NCBI RefSeq assembly: GCF_035946055.1
Contig: NZ_CP108364.1
Span: 3,534,001-3,598,000 of the forward strand
Direction: 5' to 3'
Length of the DNA stretch: 64,000 nt
Origin: Streptomyces sp. NBC_01341
Lineage (GTDB): Bacteria > Actinomycetota > Actinomycetes > Streptomycetales > Streptomycetaceae
Under the pieces are notes generated by a model, which saw only the letters and a list, made by a program, of their open reading frames with translations, made no database searches and had not been told where the DNA came from. Of the stretch, positions 18,244-27,031 are shown in pieces. Within the stretch, counting starts at the first letter, position 1. Every line of letters begins with the position of its first letter. The position numbers were made by a program, and so were the translations under genes.

Positions 18244-18450
18244 TCAGGCCTCGCTGCGCTGCTGCGGGATACCCGCAAGCAGTGCGCGGACCTCTGCCTC
18301 GCGGTACCGGCGATGTCCACCGAGCGTGCGGATGGACGTGAGTTTGCCAGCCTTTGCCCAACGGGTGACCGTCTTCGGGTCCACGCGGAACATCGTGGCG
18401 ACCTCAGCCGGGGTCAGCAGCGGCTCGGCATCAGGGGTGCGAGCGGTCAT
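18244..18450 (-). CDS. bldC: BldC, MerR-like developmental DNA-binding protein
   Basis: A 68-residue protein, exactly the size of BldC. It is a single winged-helix MerR-type domain: LLTPAEVATMFRVDPKTV is the helix-turn-helix, and SIRTLGGHRRYREAEV is the wing/hairpin. BldC binds direct repeats cooperatively and delays entry into sporulation in Streptomyces. It lacks the dimerisation coil and effector domain of true MerR proteins. GGAGG lies ahead of the ATG. The neighbourhood (vdh, pur genes) is that of bldC in other Streptomyces. Confidence 0.95.
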   Translation of the reverse strand: MTARTPDAEPLLTPAEVATMFRVDPKTVTRWAKAGKLTSIRTLGGHRRYREAEVRALLAGIPQQRSEA

Positions 18451-19111
18451 GAGCGGCCTCCTCGGGAGAACCGAACCATCTCGGTTCTTTCCTCTAAATT
18501 CTGCACCTTGACCCACGTTGCCCGAAATGGCGGACGCGGGCCGAGTCGGTTATAGGACGAACGGCTTGTCCTCGGCACTACAACTACACCATCCGTCCAG
18601 CCACGTCGGCCAAACCGATGGAATTGCCCTCCCAGGTGTTCATCAGCGACGGAAGCCGATGGACCATGCCATAGCGGACAGTCACGCCCCAGTAACGATC
18701 AGTCACAGGTCAACCAGGAGTCGCCAGAAGTCGTCAGACCCCCCATAGCGTGCAATGCGAAGCATGACGCCCATAGTTGGGCGAACGGAGCCCTCCCCGG
18801 ACTCCTTGTCCTATTTTGGCATGAGGAGTAGGGAAGGGCGCAAGGGCCCCGTTAGTGCTGTCCGTCACGCTTGAGGCAAAGGCCCGGTTCAGGACGTAGG
18901 TCCCGAGGCCGGGACCAGCACATCTTCGCCTCGCCTGTCGCACGCGTCACATCAGGCACACGGCTGAGTGTCCCTCGGGTCCTGTCACGACATCCCGCCC
19001 ACCTCCGCCGGCATCCCCGGTGCCCACGGATGTCGGACACCTCACAGGATGTCTCTTCCCTGCCCCGAACACCTCTATGCGGCGTTGCGTTCCAATTCAC
19101 ACTACTTCGGG
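18451..19111. other. long intergenic region upstream of bldC
   Basis: These 661 bases should hold the bldC promoter(s). The base composition is more balanced than in coding DNA, and the block around 18800-18860 (containing ttgtcctattttggcatg) stands out as AT-rich. No RNA gene or coding frame could be supported. An untranslated leader or small RNA is possible but not shown. Confidence 0.45.
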
Positions 19112-19957
19112 CTAGTTGGAGGACTGCAGGTCGCGCACCGCCCGCCAGCGGTCGGCGAGACGCCCGTACGCGACACCCGCGGCATCGCTGTCGCCCGCGC
19201 GCAGAGCCGCGATGCCCTCGGCCACGTCCGCGGCCGACCGGTCACCCGCGAGCTGCTCGCCGGAGAGCGCGTGCACGAGGCCGCCGTAGTCGAGCTCGAC
19301 CAGACCGCGCGGATGGAACTCCTCCAGCCAGCGCCCGACATCCACGAGCCCCTCGGTCAGCGGCCCTTCGTCGACCGTCTCCCGCAGCGTCCGCAGCGCC
19401 CTCGCCAGCCGTCGGCGCGCCTGCACCATCGGAGTGCGGTACCGCAGGGAGGGCCGCCCCCCGTCGGCGCCGGCCGCGACGTACTCGCGCTCCTCGTCGT
19501 CGAACAGCACGAACCAGCGCACCGGCACGTGCCACACCGTGGTCCGGATCCAGGGACGGGCGTCCGGGTTCCGCTCCGACCACCGCTCGTAGTCCGCCGC
19601 CGCCTGGCCCCGCACCACGGGGGGCAGCACAGCGTCCAGCACAGTGGCCGGAAACAGACCCCCCAGCTCACCGAGCGCCATCCAGCCCCGCATCCGGGTG
19701 CGCCACGGGCACACGCACACCACCCCGTCGAGTTCCGCCACGAAGGCGTCCCCGCTCTCGTGCACCGGCACCGGCACCGGCGGGGTGGGAACCAAGTCCG
19801 CCAGCGAGCGGCGCAGTTCGTCCTGCGCCGTGGGCAGGACCGACCGCTGCGCATAACGGGCCCAGTGACCTCTCTCGGGCTCCCGGAAAGCGGCGAGCGG
19901 CTCGTACACCCGCAGATAGGACGCGTATGGGACGAGCACCGAAGACACCACCGACAT
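19112..19957 (-). CDS. conserved actinobacterial protein of unknown function
   Basis: A 281-residue soluble protein, rich in Trp, Arg and Leu, with no signal or membrane helix. Features are [21 protein letters not shown] at the start, a central AAADYERW and [23 protein letters not shown], and a helical C-terminus. I recognise no catalytic motif. The ATG at 19957 is chosen because the conserved start (MSVVSSVLV) follows it. A GTG at 19987 is in frame. It lies divergently from vdh, as its relatives do in other Streptomyces, but a functional link is not shown. Confidence 0.7.
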   Translation of the reverse strand: MSVVSSVLVPYASYLRVYEPLAAFREPERGHWARYAQRSVLPTAQDELRRSLADLVPTPPVPVPVHESGDAFVAELDGVVCVCPWRTRMRGWMALGELGGLFPATVLDAVLPPVVRGQAAADYERWSERNPDARPWIRTTVWHVPVRWFVLFDDEEREYVAAGADGGRPSLRYRTPMVQARRRLARALRTLRETVDEGPLTEGLVDVGRWLEEFHPRGLVELDYGGLVHALSGEQLAGDRSAADVAEGIAALRAGDSDAAGVAYGRLADRWRAVRDLQSSN

Positions 19958-20134
19958 GCGGTAAATCGTGTCACGCCGGTACTCCACCAGGGGGTGATCC
20001 CGCGTACCCGCACGGATCCGCGTGTCCCGAGGACTTACGCTCTTGCCCAGTCGGACCGGCCGCTGCCGGTCCGACCGGGACCCTCCCCACCTTCAGGAGG
20101 GTCTTCCGCCGCTTCGTACTTGGGAGTCACCACA

Positions 20135-21226
20135 GTGACCGATGTGACCGGCGTACCTGTCGACGTGCTGCGCACCCTGTTCCACTCGGATCAGGGCGGC
20201 CACGAGCAAGTCGTCATCTGCCAGGACCGTGCCACCGGCCTCAAGGCCGTCATCGCCCTCCACTCCACCGCCCTGGGCCCCGCCCTCGGCGGCACCCGCT
20301 TCTACCCGTACGCCTCCGAGGGGGAGGCCGTCGCGGACGCGCTGAACCTGTCGCGCGGCATGTCGTACAAGAACGCCATGGCCGGCCTCGACCACGGCGG
20401 CGGCAAGGCCGTGATCATCGGTGACCCGGAGCAGATCAAGTCCGAGGAACTGCTCCTGGCCTACGGCCGGTTCGTGGCCTCCCTCGGCGGCCGCTACGTG
20501 ACCGCGTGCGACGTCGGCACGTACGTCGCCGACATGGACGTCGTCGCCCGGGAGTGCCGCTGGACCACCGGCCGCTCGCCCGAGAACGGCGGCGCGGGCG
20601 ATTCCTCCGTCCTCACCGCGTTCGGCGTCTTCCAGGGCATGCGGGCCTCCGCCCAGCATCTCTGGGGCGACCCCACGCTGCGCGGTCGCAAGGTCGGTGT
20701 CGCCGGCGTCGGCAAGGTGGGCCGTCACCTGGTCGAGCACCTGCTGAGCGACGGCGCCGAGGTCGTCGTGACCGACGTGCGCGAGGAGTCCGTACGCCGG
20801 ATCACCGACCTGCACCCCGAGGTCACGGTGGCCGCGGACACGGACGCGCTGATCCGCACCGAGGGCCTCGACATCTACGCGCCGTGCGCACTCGGCGGCG
20901 CGCTGAACGACGCGAGCGTCCCCGTCCTCACCGCGAAGATCGTCTGCGGAGCGGCCAACAACCAGCTGGCGCACCCGGGCATCGAGAAGGACCTGGCCGA
21001 CCGTTCGGTTCTGTACGCACCGGACTACGTCGTGAACGCCGGTGGCGTCATCCAGGTCGCCGATGAACTCCACGGTTTCGACTTCGACCGGTGCAGGGCG
21101 AAGGCCGCGAAGATCTTCGATACGACGCTGGCCATATTCGCACGTGCGAAGGCTGACGGTATCCCGCCGGCCGCTGCGGCCGACCGCATCGCCGAGCAGC
21201 GGATGGCCGAGGCCCGTCGCCGCTGA
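20135..21226 (+). CDS. vdh: valine/leucine (branched-chain amino acid) dehydrogenase
   Basis: A 363-residue Glu/Leu/Phe/Val dehydrogenase. [14 protein letters not shown] near residues 85-98 contains the catalytic/substrate Lys of this family. [11 protein letters not shown] follows, and the Rossmann motif [16 protein letters not shown] near 195 binds [12 protein letters not shown] and [14 protein letters not shown] are further family signatures. It oxidatively deaminates valine, leucine and isoleucine, supplying branched 2-oxo acids for catabolism, branched fatty acids and polyketide starters. GGGAG lies nine bases before the GTG start, and the length matches Streptomyces Vdh. Confidence 0.95.
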   Translation: MTDVTGVPVDVLRTLFHSDQGGHEQVVICQDRATGLKAVIALHSTALGPALGGTRFYPYASEGEAVADALNLSRGMSYKNAMAGLDHGGGKAVIIGDPEQIKSEELLLAYGRFVASLGGRYVTACDVGTYVADMDVVARECRWTTGRSPENGGAGDSSVLTAFGVFQGMRASAQHLWGDPTLRGRKVGVAGVGKVGRHLVEHLLSDGAEVVVTDVREESVRRITDLHPEVTVAADTDALIRTEGLDIYAPCALGGALNDASVPVLTAKIVCGAANNQLAHPGIEKDLADRSVLYAPDYVVNAGGVIQVADELHGFDFDRCRAKAAKIFDTTLAIFARAKADGIPPAAAADRIAEQRMAEARRR

Positions 21227-21571
21227 CCCGTGACACAGCGTCGGCCCCCGTCTCCGGAGGACATCGAGGGTCCGCCCGGCGGAGGCCGCGCAGGGGTGCC
21301 GGAGCGGCCGGCCCGCCCTGGGAGAGACAAGACTCACTCAGGTCGGCGGGTCGGCCGTCCGCAAGAGGTTAAAATCGGTCGTGACCAGCGAGGAAGGGCT
21401 CCTCGGCGGTCCTGCGCGAAGGCACGTGATGCGGGCGGCGTACCGTATGGCCGAGGAAGCAGGTACCGTTAAAGCCACGGGCGCGGTCTCTCAGCCGAGA
21501 GTCCGTCCCGAAACATGAACGCGTGTCAAGACTCTGGGGCCGTCGAGCCCCGTCACCGAGGGGGTCGAGCC
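21227..21571. other. intergenic region between vdh and the DUF3073 gene
   Basis: These 345 bases probably carry the promoter of the DUF3073 gene. A short frame at 21381-21518 (GTG start, 45 codons, beginning VTSEEGLLGG and containing RHVMRAAYRMAEEAG) has AAGAGG upstream. Only about two thirds of its third codon positions are G or C, low for Streptomyces, so I do not call it a gene. Confidence 0.4.
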
Positions 21572-21829
21572 ATGGGGCGCGGCCGGGCAAAGGCCAAGCA
21601 GACCAAGGTCGCCCGCCAGCTGAAGTACAGCAGCGGCGGGACGGACCTGTCGCGTCTGGCCAATGAGCTGGGCGCATCGCCTTCGAGTCAGCCACCGAAC
21701 GCAGAGCCGTTCGAGGACGACGACGAGGAAGATGACCCGTACGCACAGTACGCGGATCTGTACAACGACGACGAGGACGCGGACGAGGACGAACAGTCCG
21801 GTCCGTCGTCACAGCGCCGCGGCGCTTGA
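21572..21829 (+). CDS. DUF3073 family small acidic protein
   Basis: An 85-residue protein. The basic N-terminus MGRGRAKAKQTKVARQLKY, followed by SGGTDLSRLANEL, is the DUF3073 signature of actinobacteria. The tail is strongly acidic (EDDDEEDDPYAQYADLYNDDED). It is likely cytosolic and disordered, and the function is unknown. It ends just before a strong terminator shared with convergent purM, the same place it occupies in other Streptomyces. Confidence 0.88.
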   Translation: MGRGRAKAKQTKVARQLKYSSGGTDLSRLANELGASPSSQPPNAEPFEDDDEEDDPYAQYADLYNDDEDADEDEQSGPSSQRRGA

Positions 21830-21846
21830 CCTCGCTCTGACACATC

Positions 21847-21876
21847 AACCCGGTCCGGGTCCGCCCGGACCGGGTT
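21847..21876. terminator. strong hairpin between DUF3073 gene and purM
   Basis: Perfect 13-base arms (aacccggtccggg / cccggaccgggtt) and a tccg loop followed by ttctgt lie between two convergent genes, so the hairpin serves at least the plus-strand gene. Confidence 0.85.
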
Positions 21877-21982
21877 CTGTGCTGTCCGGGCCCGGAACGG
21901 CCGCGCTCGCGTCGTGGAGCACCGCGCGTGTGCGGCCCGCCGCCGGTCCGGCCCGTGGGCCGGGACCGGCGGACACGACGTC

Positions 21983-23056
21983 CTACCGTGCGTAGCTTCC
22001 GGTCAGCTCGGCGCCCGTGGCACGGTCGCCGCGCTCGGTGATCTCACCGGCGACCCAGGAGTCCACACCCCGGTCGGCCAGCGTCGTCAGCGCCGCGTCC
22101 ACCGAGTCGGCCGGCACGATCGCGATCATGCCGACGCCCATGTTGAGCGTCTTCTCGAGCTCCAGCTGCTCGACCTTCCCGGCCTTGCCGACGAGATCGA
22201 ACACGGCACCCGGAGTCCACGTGCCACGGTCGACGGTGGCGTGGAGCGCGTCCGGGATCACCCGGGCCAGGTTGTTGGCCAGCCCGCCGCCGGTGACGTG
22301 GCTGAAGCCGTGCACCTCGGTCGTACGGGTCAGTGCCAGGCAGTCCAGGGAGTAGATCCTGGTGGGCTCCAGGAGCTCCTCACCGAGCGTCCTGCCGAAC
22401 TCCTCGACCTGGCGGTCCAGGGACCATCCGGCGCGGTCGAAGACCACGTGGCGCACGAGCGAGTACCCGTTGGAGTGAAGACCGGAGGACGCCATCGCGA
22501 TCACGGCGTCACCCTCACGGATACGGTCCGGACCGAGCAGGCGATCCGCCTCGACCACGCCCGTGCCCGCCCCGGCCACGTCGAAGTCGTCGGGACCGAG
22601 AAGCCCGGGGTGCTCGGCCGTCTCGCCGCCCACCAGGGCGCAGCCCGCAAGGACGCAGCCCTCGGCGATGCCCTTGACGATCGCCGCGACACGCTCGGGA
22701 TGCACCTTGCCGACACAGATGTAGTCGGTCATGAAGAGCGGCTCGGCCCCGCACACGACCAGGTCGTCGACGACCATGCCGACGAGGTCGTGGCCGATGG
22801 TGTCGTACACGCCCATCTGACGGGCCAGGTCCACCTTGGTGCCGACGCCGTCGGTCGCCGAGGCCAGCAGCGGGCGCTCGTAGCGCTTGAGCGCCGAGGC
22901 GTCGAAGAGACCGGCGAACCCGCCGAGGCCGCCGAGACCCTCGACCTCGGGGCGCTTCGTCTTCTTCACCCACTCCTTCATCAGCTCGACGGCGCGGTCA
23001 CCGGCTTCGATGTCGACGCCCGCCGCGGCGTAGGAAGCACCTGTTGTCTCAGACAT
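21983..23056 (-). CDS. purM: phosphoribosylformylglycinamidine cyclo-ligase (AIR synthetase)
   Basis: A 357-residue PurM. It makes AIR from FGAM and ATP, step 5 of purine synthesis, in the cytosol. Signatures are GVDIEAGDRAVELM at the start, LLASATDGVGTKVDLA (ATP/Mg site), LVGGETAEHPGL, and SSGLHSNGYSLVR. The length is normal. The gene follows purF by 60 bases on the same strand, so the two are probably co-transcribed. Confidence 0.96.
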   Translation of the reverse strand: MSETTGASYAAAGVDIEAGDRAVELMKEWVKKTKRPEVEGLGGLGGFAGLFDASALKRYERPLLASATDGVGTKVDLARQMGVYDTIGHDLVGMVVDDLVVCGAEPLFMTDYICVGKVHPERVAAIVKGIAEGCVLAGCALVGGETAEHPGLLGPDDFDVAGAGTGVVEADRLLGPDRIREGDAVIAMASSGLHSNGYSLVRHVVFDRAGWSLDRQVEEFGRTLGEELLEPTRIYSLDCLALTRTTEVHGFSHVTGGGLANNLARVIPDALHATVDRGTWTPGAVFDLVGKAGKVEQLELEKTLNMGVGMIAIVPADSVDAALTTLADRGVDSWVAGEITERGDRATGAELTGSYAR

Positions 23057-23116
23057 GGCCCGGGATCTTTCGTGTGGGAGTACGGGGCTGGTGGGGAAGC
23101 GGCCGGTCGGTCCGGA

Positions 23117-24643
23117 TCACGGACGACGCAGCGCGTCGGCAGCCGCGGTCGCGGCGGGGCCGGCGGCCAGCTCGGTCTCCAGCAGCTGCTTGCCGAGCAG
23201 CTCCGGGTCCGGGAGCTCCATCGGGTATTCGCCGTCGAAGCAGGCGCGGCACAGATTCGGCTTGGCGATCGTCGTCGCCTCGACCATCGCGTCGAGCGAG
23301 ATGTACGAGAGCGAGTCCGCACCCATGGAGGTGGCGATCTCGTCGACGGTCATGCCGTTCGCGATCAGCTCGGCCCGCGTGGCGAAGTCGATCCCGAAGA
23401 AGCAGGGCCACTTGACCGGCGGGGACGAGATCCGGATGTGGATCTCGGCGGCACCGGCCTCACGGAGCATCCGCACCAGGGCGCGCTGGGTGTTGCCGCG
23501 GACGATCGAGTCGTCGACGACCACCAGGCGCTTGCCCTTGATGACTTCCTTGAGCGGATTCAGCTTGAGGCGGATGCCCAGCTGGCGGATGGTCTGCGAC
23601 GGCTGGATGAAGGTCCGGCCGACGTAGGCGTTCTTGACGAGGCCGGCCCCGAACGGAATTCCGCTCGCCTCGGCGTAACCGATGGCCGCGGGGGTTCCCG
23701 ATTCCGGCGTCGCTATGACCAGATCGGCCTCGACAGGGGCTTCCGCCGCCAGCTTCCGGCCCATCTCCACACGGGACAGATAGACGTTGCGCCCGGCGAT
23801 GTCGGTGTCGGGGCGGGCGAGATAGACGTACTCGAAGACGCAGCCCTTGGGCTTCGCTTCTGCGAAGCGCGAGGTGCGCAGGCCGTTCTCGTCGATGGCG
23901 ACGAGCTCACCCGGCTCGATCTCGCGGACGTAGCTCGCACCGCAGATGTCGAGGGCGGCGGACTCGGAGGCCACCACCCAGCCGCGCTCGAGCCGGCCGA
24001 GGACCAGCGGGCGGATGCCCTGCGGGTCACGGGCCGCATAGAGGGTGTGCTCGTCCATGAAGACGAGCGAGAAGGCGCCCTTCACCCCGGGAAGCACCTT
24101 GGTGGCGGCTTCCTCGATGGTGAGCGGCTTGTCGTCGGCGTCTCTCTGCCCGGCGAGCAGCGCGGTCACCAGATCGGTGTCGTTGGTCGCCGCGACCTGG
24201 GTGGCACGGCCGTCCTTACGGGGAAGGTCGGCGACCATCTCGGCGAGCTGGGCCGTGTTGACCAGATTGCCGTTGTGACCCAGGGCGATCGAGCCGTGCG
24301 CGGTCGCACGGAACGTCGGCTGCGCGTTCTCCCACACCGAGGCACCGGTGGTGGAGTAGCGGGCATGACCGACCGCGATATGGCCCTGGAGCGATCCCAG
24401 AGACGTTTCGTCGAAGACCTGCGAGACCAGTCCCATGTCCTTGAAGACCAGGATCTGGGACCCGTTGCTCACTGCGATGCCCGCGGACTCCTGTCCACGG
24501 TGCTGCAGGGCATACAGTCCGAAATAGGTGAGCTTGGCGACCTCTTCGCCGGGAGCCCAGACACCGAAGACGCCGCAAGCGTCCTGGGGTCCTTTCTCGC
24601 CGGGGAGCAGGTCGTGGTTGAGTCGTCCATCACCACGAGGCAC
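23117..24643 (-). CDS. purF: amidophosphoribosyltransferase
   Basis: A 508-residue PurF, the first committed enzyme of purine synthesis (PRPP + Gln to phosphoribosylamine). It starts with a short propeptide, so Cys23 in DACGVFGVW becomes the N-terminal nucleophile after cleavage. ALQHRGQESAGI and the glutaminase domain follow. VVVDDSIVRGNT is the PRPP loop. The cysteines in VKWPCFFG and LCRACFDGEYP match the Fe-S type (B. subtilis-like) enzyme. The GTG at 24643 gives VPRGDGRLNHD, the usual start in Streptomyces, although the frame stays open upstream. It is feedback-inhibited by nucleotides in the family. Confidence 0.96.
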   Translation of the reverse strand: MPRGDGRLNHDLLPGEKGPQDACGVFGVWAPGEEVAKLTYFGLYALQHRGQESAGIAVSNGSQILVFKDMGLVSQVFDETSLGSLQGHIAVGHARYSTTGASVWENAQPTFRATAHGSIALGHNGNLVNTAQLAEMVADLPRKDGRATQVAATNDTDLVTALLAGQRDADDKPLTIEEAATKVLPGVKGAFSLVFMDEHTLYAARDPQGIRPLVLGRLERGWVVASESAALDICGASYVREIEPGELVAIDENGLRTSRFAEAKPKGCVFEYVYLARPDTDIAGRNVYLSRVEMGRKLAAEAPVEADLVIATPESGTPAAIGYAEASGIPFGAGLVKNAYVGRTFIQPSQTIRQLGIRLKLNPLKEVIKGKRLVVVDDSIVRGNTQRALVRMLREAGAAEIHIRISSPPVKWPCFFGIDFATRAELIANGMTVDEIATSMGADSLSYISLDAMVEATTIAKPNLCRACFDGEYPMELPDPELLGKQLLETELAAGPAATAAADALRRP

Positions 24644-25295
24644 GCCACCGAGTGTAGGCGAGATCGACCACCGGTCCGAATTGGGTGAACGCCCGACAGC
24701 GGCCCCCGGAGTGCCGCGGGCGAGCCCGCTCGGCCCCCCGGCCGACGGCCCGGGGTGAGTCCGATTGATCACTGCCCGTGATCATGGTCGGTCGCGCACC
24801 GGGGGCCGGACATGGGTGCCGGGCGCCCGTGGACCGGGATGGACGCCGGTTACCGACGGGTCGGTCCTGTCGGCCGTCCGGCCCCGCCGACGGCTCCCTC
24901 GTGGCGCTCGGTGAGCCGAGCGGTGGAGCGGGCGGAGCCGATCCGCACGCTCGTTTCGTGGCGAGCCTCACACCGGGCGGTCGCTGCCGGAGCCCCCCAA
25001 GCCCGGACGAACGACTCACCGGACAGCCGGGACGCCACCTCCGCGCCGGTGCCGACGGCCACTTGAAGCGCCCCCGCCCCCGCAGGGCGAGACCACCGTC
25101 GACGGGCCCATGCCCCATTGGCAGGCTCCTGCCCCATGCAGCCCCTCGGTGATCGTTCGGTCACGCTCGTGGAGCGCCGCCACGTCGACCTCGCTTCGCG
25201 CCCTCCGGCCGCCCGTGCCCCGGTCCGCGCGCACGCGGACTCCGGCCCGCTCCCGTATCCGACGGGTTCCTGAGGCTTCGTGACGGTCCCGGCGG
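24644..25295. other. intergenic region upstream of purF
   Basis: These 652 bases lie between purF and the META lipoprotein, both on the minus strand. They should contain the purF-purM promoter. The frames that cross it are Pro/Arg/Gly-rich and have the look of non-coding Streptomyces DNA. No RNA or repeat was recognised. Confidence 0.45.
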
Positions 25296-26147
25296 TCAGT
25301 GCCCGGCCGCCGGGGCGGTCGCGTCGAATCCCTCGCCGCCCTTCGCCGTGAGCGACAGGGTGCGGTGCGCGATCGTGTACGTCGTCTCCCCCTTCATGGC
25401 GCCGAGCAGGGCGCGCTCCAGTTCCATCGGGGCGCCCGGGCACATCTTCCGGGTCGAGGCCGACGGGCCGAAGGTGATCGTGGAGCCGGAGACGACCGCC
25501 TTGCCGTGGAAGGAGTTGCAGCCGAGGTTCCCCTCCACGGTGCCGTCCTTGCCGAAGGTGAGCCGCGCCTTGTCCTCCGTGCCGTCGGGCAGGGAGGTGG
25601 CGACGCTGCCGGTGCGCAGGCCGCTCACCTTCCACCCGGTTCCGGTGAGCGGGGCCGGGGGCTCGGAGTGCAGGGCGATGGAGTCGCCCTGAGCGGTGGT
25701 CAGGGTCAGGGTCCTGGCGTCGCCCCGCCCGGCGACCGCCGCCTCGAGCGTGCCGCGGAAGGCCCGGCCCATCGCGTCCTCGAACGCCTGGACGTCGTCC
25801 GCGCACGCCATCTCGGTGGTGGTGCCCTCTCCGACCGTGACCGCGGAGCCGTCGACACGGACGTCCGCCGTGAACCGGTTGCAGCCGAGACTGCCGGTGG
25901 CCTTCCCCTCGGGGCCGATCTCGACGTGGGCTCCCGCGGGCGCGGTGGTCTTCTTCCCGCCGACGGTCAGGGAGGACACGTTCCAGTGGACACCGGTGAC
26001 GGCTGGTTCGGTGCGTACGGTGCCGCTGCCGTCCCCGGAATCCCCGGATCCCGCTCCGGAGCCCGACTCCGTACCGCAGGCGGCGAGGGTGAAGGTGGTC
26101 ACGAGGGCAAGGACGCTGACAGGCATACGTTGTGTGCGCATGGACAT
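25296..26147 (-). CDS. META-domain (DUF306) lipoprotein with two repeats
   Basis: A 283-residue lipoprotein. It has a signal peptide with lipobox LAACG (Cys near residue 24) and a Gly/Ser/Asp linker. Two META domains follow, each with a GSLGCNRFTADV / GNLGCNSFHGKA core and a conserved late Cys (EMACADDV, KMCPGAP). The paired cysteines in each domain probably form disulfides outside the membrane. META domains occur in heat-shock HslJ and secreted proteins and are linked to stress or antibiotic tolerance. The exact role here is unknown. Confidence 0.88.
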   Translation of the reverse strand: MSMRTQRMPVSVLALVTTFTLAACGTESGSGAGSGDSGDGSGTVRTEPAVTGVHWNVSSLTVGGKKTTAPAGAHVEIGPEGKATGSLGCNRFTADVRVDGSAVTVGEGTTTEMACADDVQAFEDAMGRAFRGTLEAAVAGRGDARTLTLTTAQGDSIALHSEPPAPLTGTGWKVSGLRTGSVATSLPDGTEDKARLTFGKDGTVEGNLGCNSFHGKAVVSGSTITFGPSASTRKMCPGAPMELERALLGAMKGETTYTIAHRTLSLTAKGGEGFDATAPAAGH

Positions 26148-26178
26148 GGGACGGAACGGCCTGTCGATCCGGTTCCGT

Positions 26179-26979
26179 TCAGCCCATCAGCGGGAGCAGC
26201 GGGGCGAGATCCGCCCGCTCACCACTGGCGCTGACCTGCGCCTCCTCCAGCGCCTCCGCCCACTCCGTGCGGCCCGTGGCCAGCCGGAGCCAGGTGAGCG
26301 GATCCGTCTCGACGACGTTGGGCGGGGTGCCCCGGGTGTGCTTGGGGCCGCCGATGCACTGGACGACGGCGAAGGGCGGGACCCGCACCTCGACCGAGCC
26401 GCCGGGGGCCTTGTCCGCGAGCGCGTCGGCGAGCAGCCGGGTGCAGGCGGCTAGTGCCTGGCGGTCGTAGGGGATGGCGACGCCCGTCGCCCGGTGGAGA
26501 TCGTCGCTGTGGACGACGAGTTCGACGGTACGGGTGACGAGGAAGTCGCCGAGCCGCATCGTGCCCGCCCGGGTCGTCACGAGCCGCTCCCCCGGGACCC
26601 CGGCGACGAGCCGGGCGAACCTCTCGGCCGTCTCCTCGTAGAGCGCGGCGAGACCGGGCCGTGCCGCGGCCAGGGCCCTGGCGTCGCCCGCGATGTCCTC
26701 GGCCCGGCCCGCCGTGGAGAGGGGCCACTCCAGCAGGGTGAGCTGCGGTGCGGCACCGGGCGGCTCCGGCAGCTCCAGCTCACGGCTGATCCGCTCCAGC
26801 ACCGTGGTCACGTGCGCCGCGAGGTCCCGTACGGTCCACTCCCCCAGCCCGGACGGACCGGACAACTGCTCGGGCGTCAGGGCACGGACGGCGGCCTGTA
26901 CGTGGGCGAACTGTGCCAGGACCGCCGTGCGGGTCCGGCTGAGGTCGTAGGTGCGCGGGCGCTTCTTGGCCGGGGGCAT
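26179..26979 (-). CDS. maleylpyruvate isomerase-fold / sterol-carrier family protein
   Basis: A 266-residue protein. The N-terminal half has the DinB/MDMPI four-helix pattern: FAHVQAAVRALTPEQL, then GLGEWTVRDLAAHV with the metal-type His, and later ELVVHSDDLHRATG. The C-terminal part (GGSVEVRVPPFAVVQCIGG) resembles the bacterial SCP_3 domain. Such proteins use mycothiol or bind small ligands, and the substrate here is unknown. ATG 26979 (MPPAKKRPRTYD) is chosen because the conserved domain starts soon after. It may be co-transcribed with the META lipoprotein downstream (31-base gap). Confidence 0.8.
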   Translation of the reverse strand: MPPAKKRPRTYDLSRTRTAVLAQFAHVQAAVRALTPEQLSGPSGLGEWTVRDLAAHVTTVLERISRELELPEPPGAAPQLTLLEWPLSTAGRAEDIAGDARALAAARPGLAALYEETAERFARLVAGVPGERLVTTRAGTMRLGDFLVTRTVELVVHSDDLHRATGVAIPYDRQALAACTRLLADALADKAPGGSVEVRVPPFAVVQCIGGPKHTRGTPPNVVETDPLTWLRLATGRTEWAEALEEAQVSASGERADLAPLLPLMG

Positions 26980-27031
26980 AGGGGCGAGACTAACCGGCGC
27001 CTGTGACAGGGGGGCTCCTCCGCGCGGAAGG

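Noticed and set aside
21914..24688. 924-codon plus-strand frame opposite purM/purF
   Set aside because: Antisense shadow of two unmistakable purine genes.
24630..25118. Minus-strand frame upstream of purF as a gene
   Set aside because: Pro/Arg/Gly/Ser-rich, overlaps the purF start, no ribosome site or domain. More likely the promoter region.
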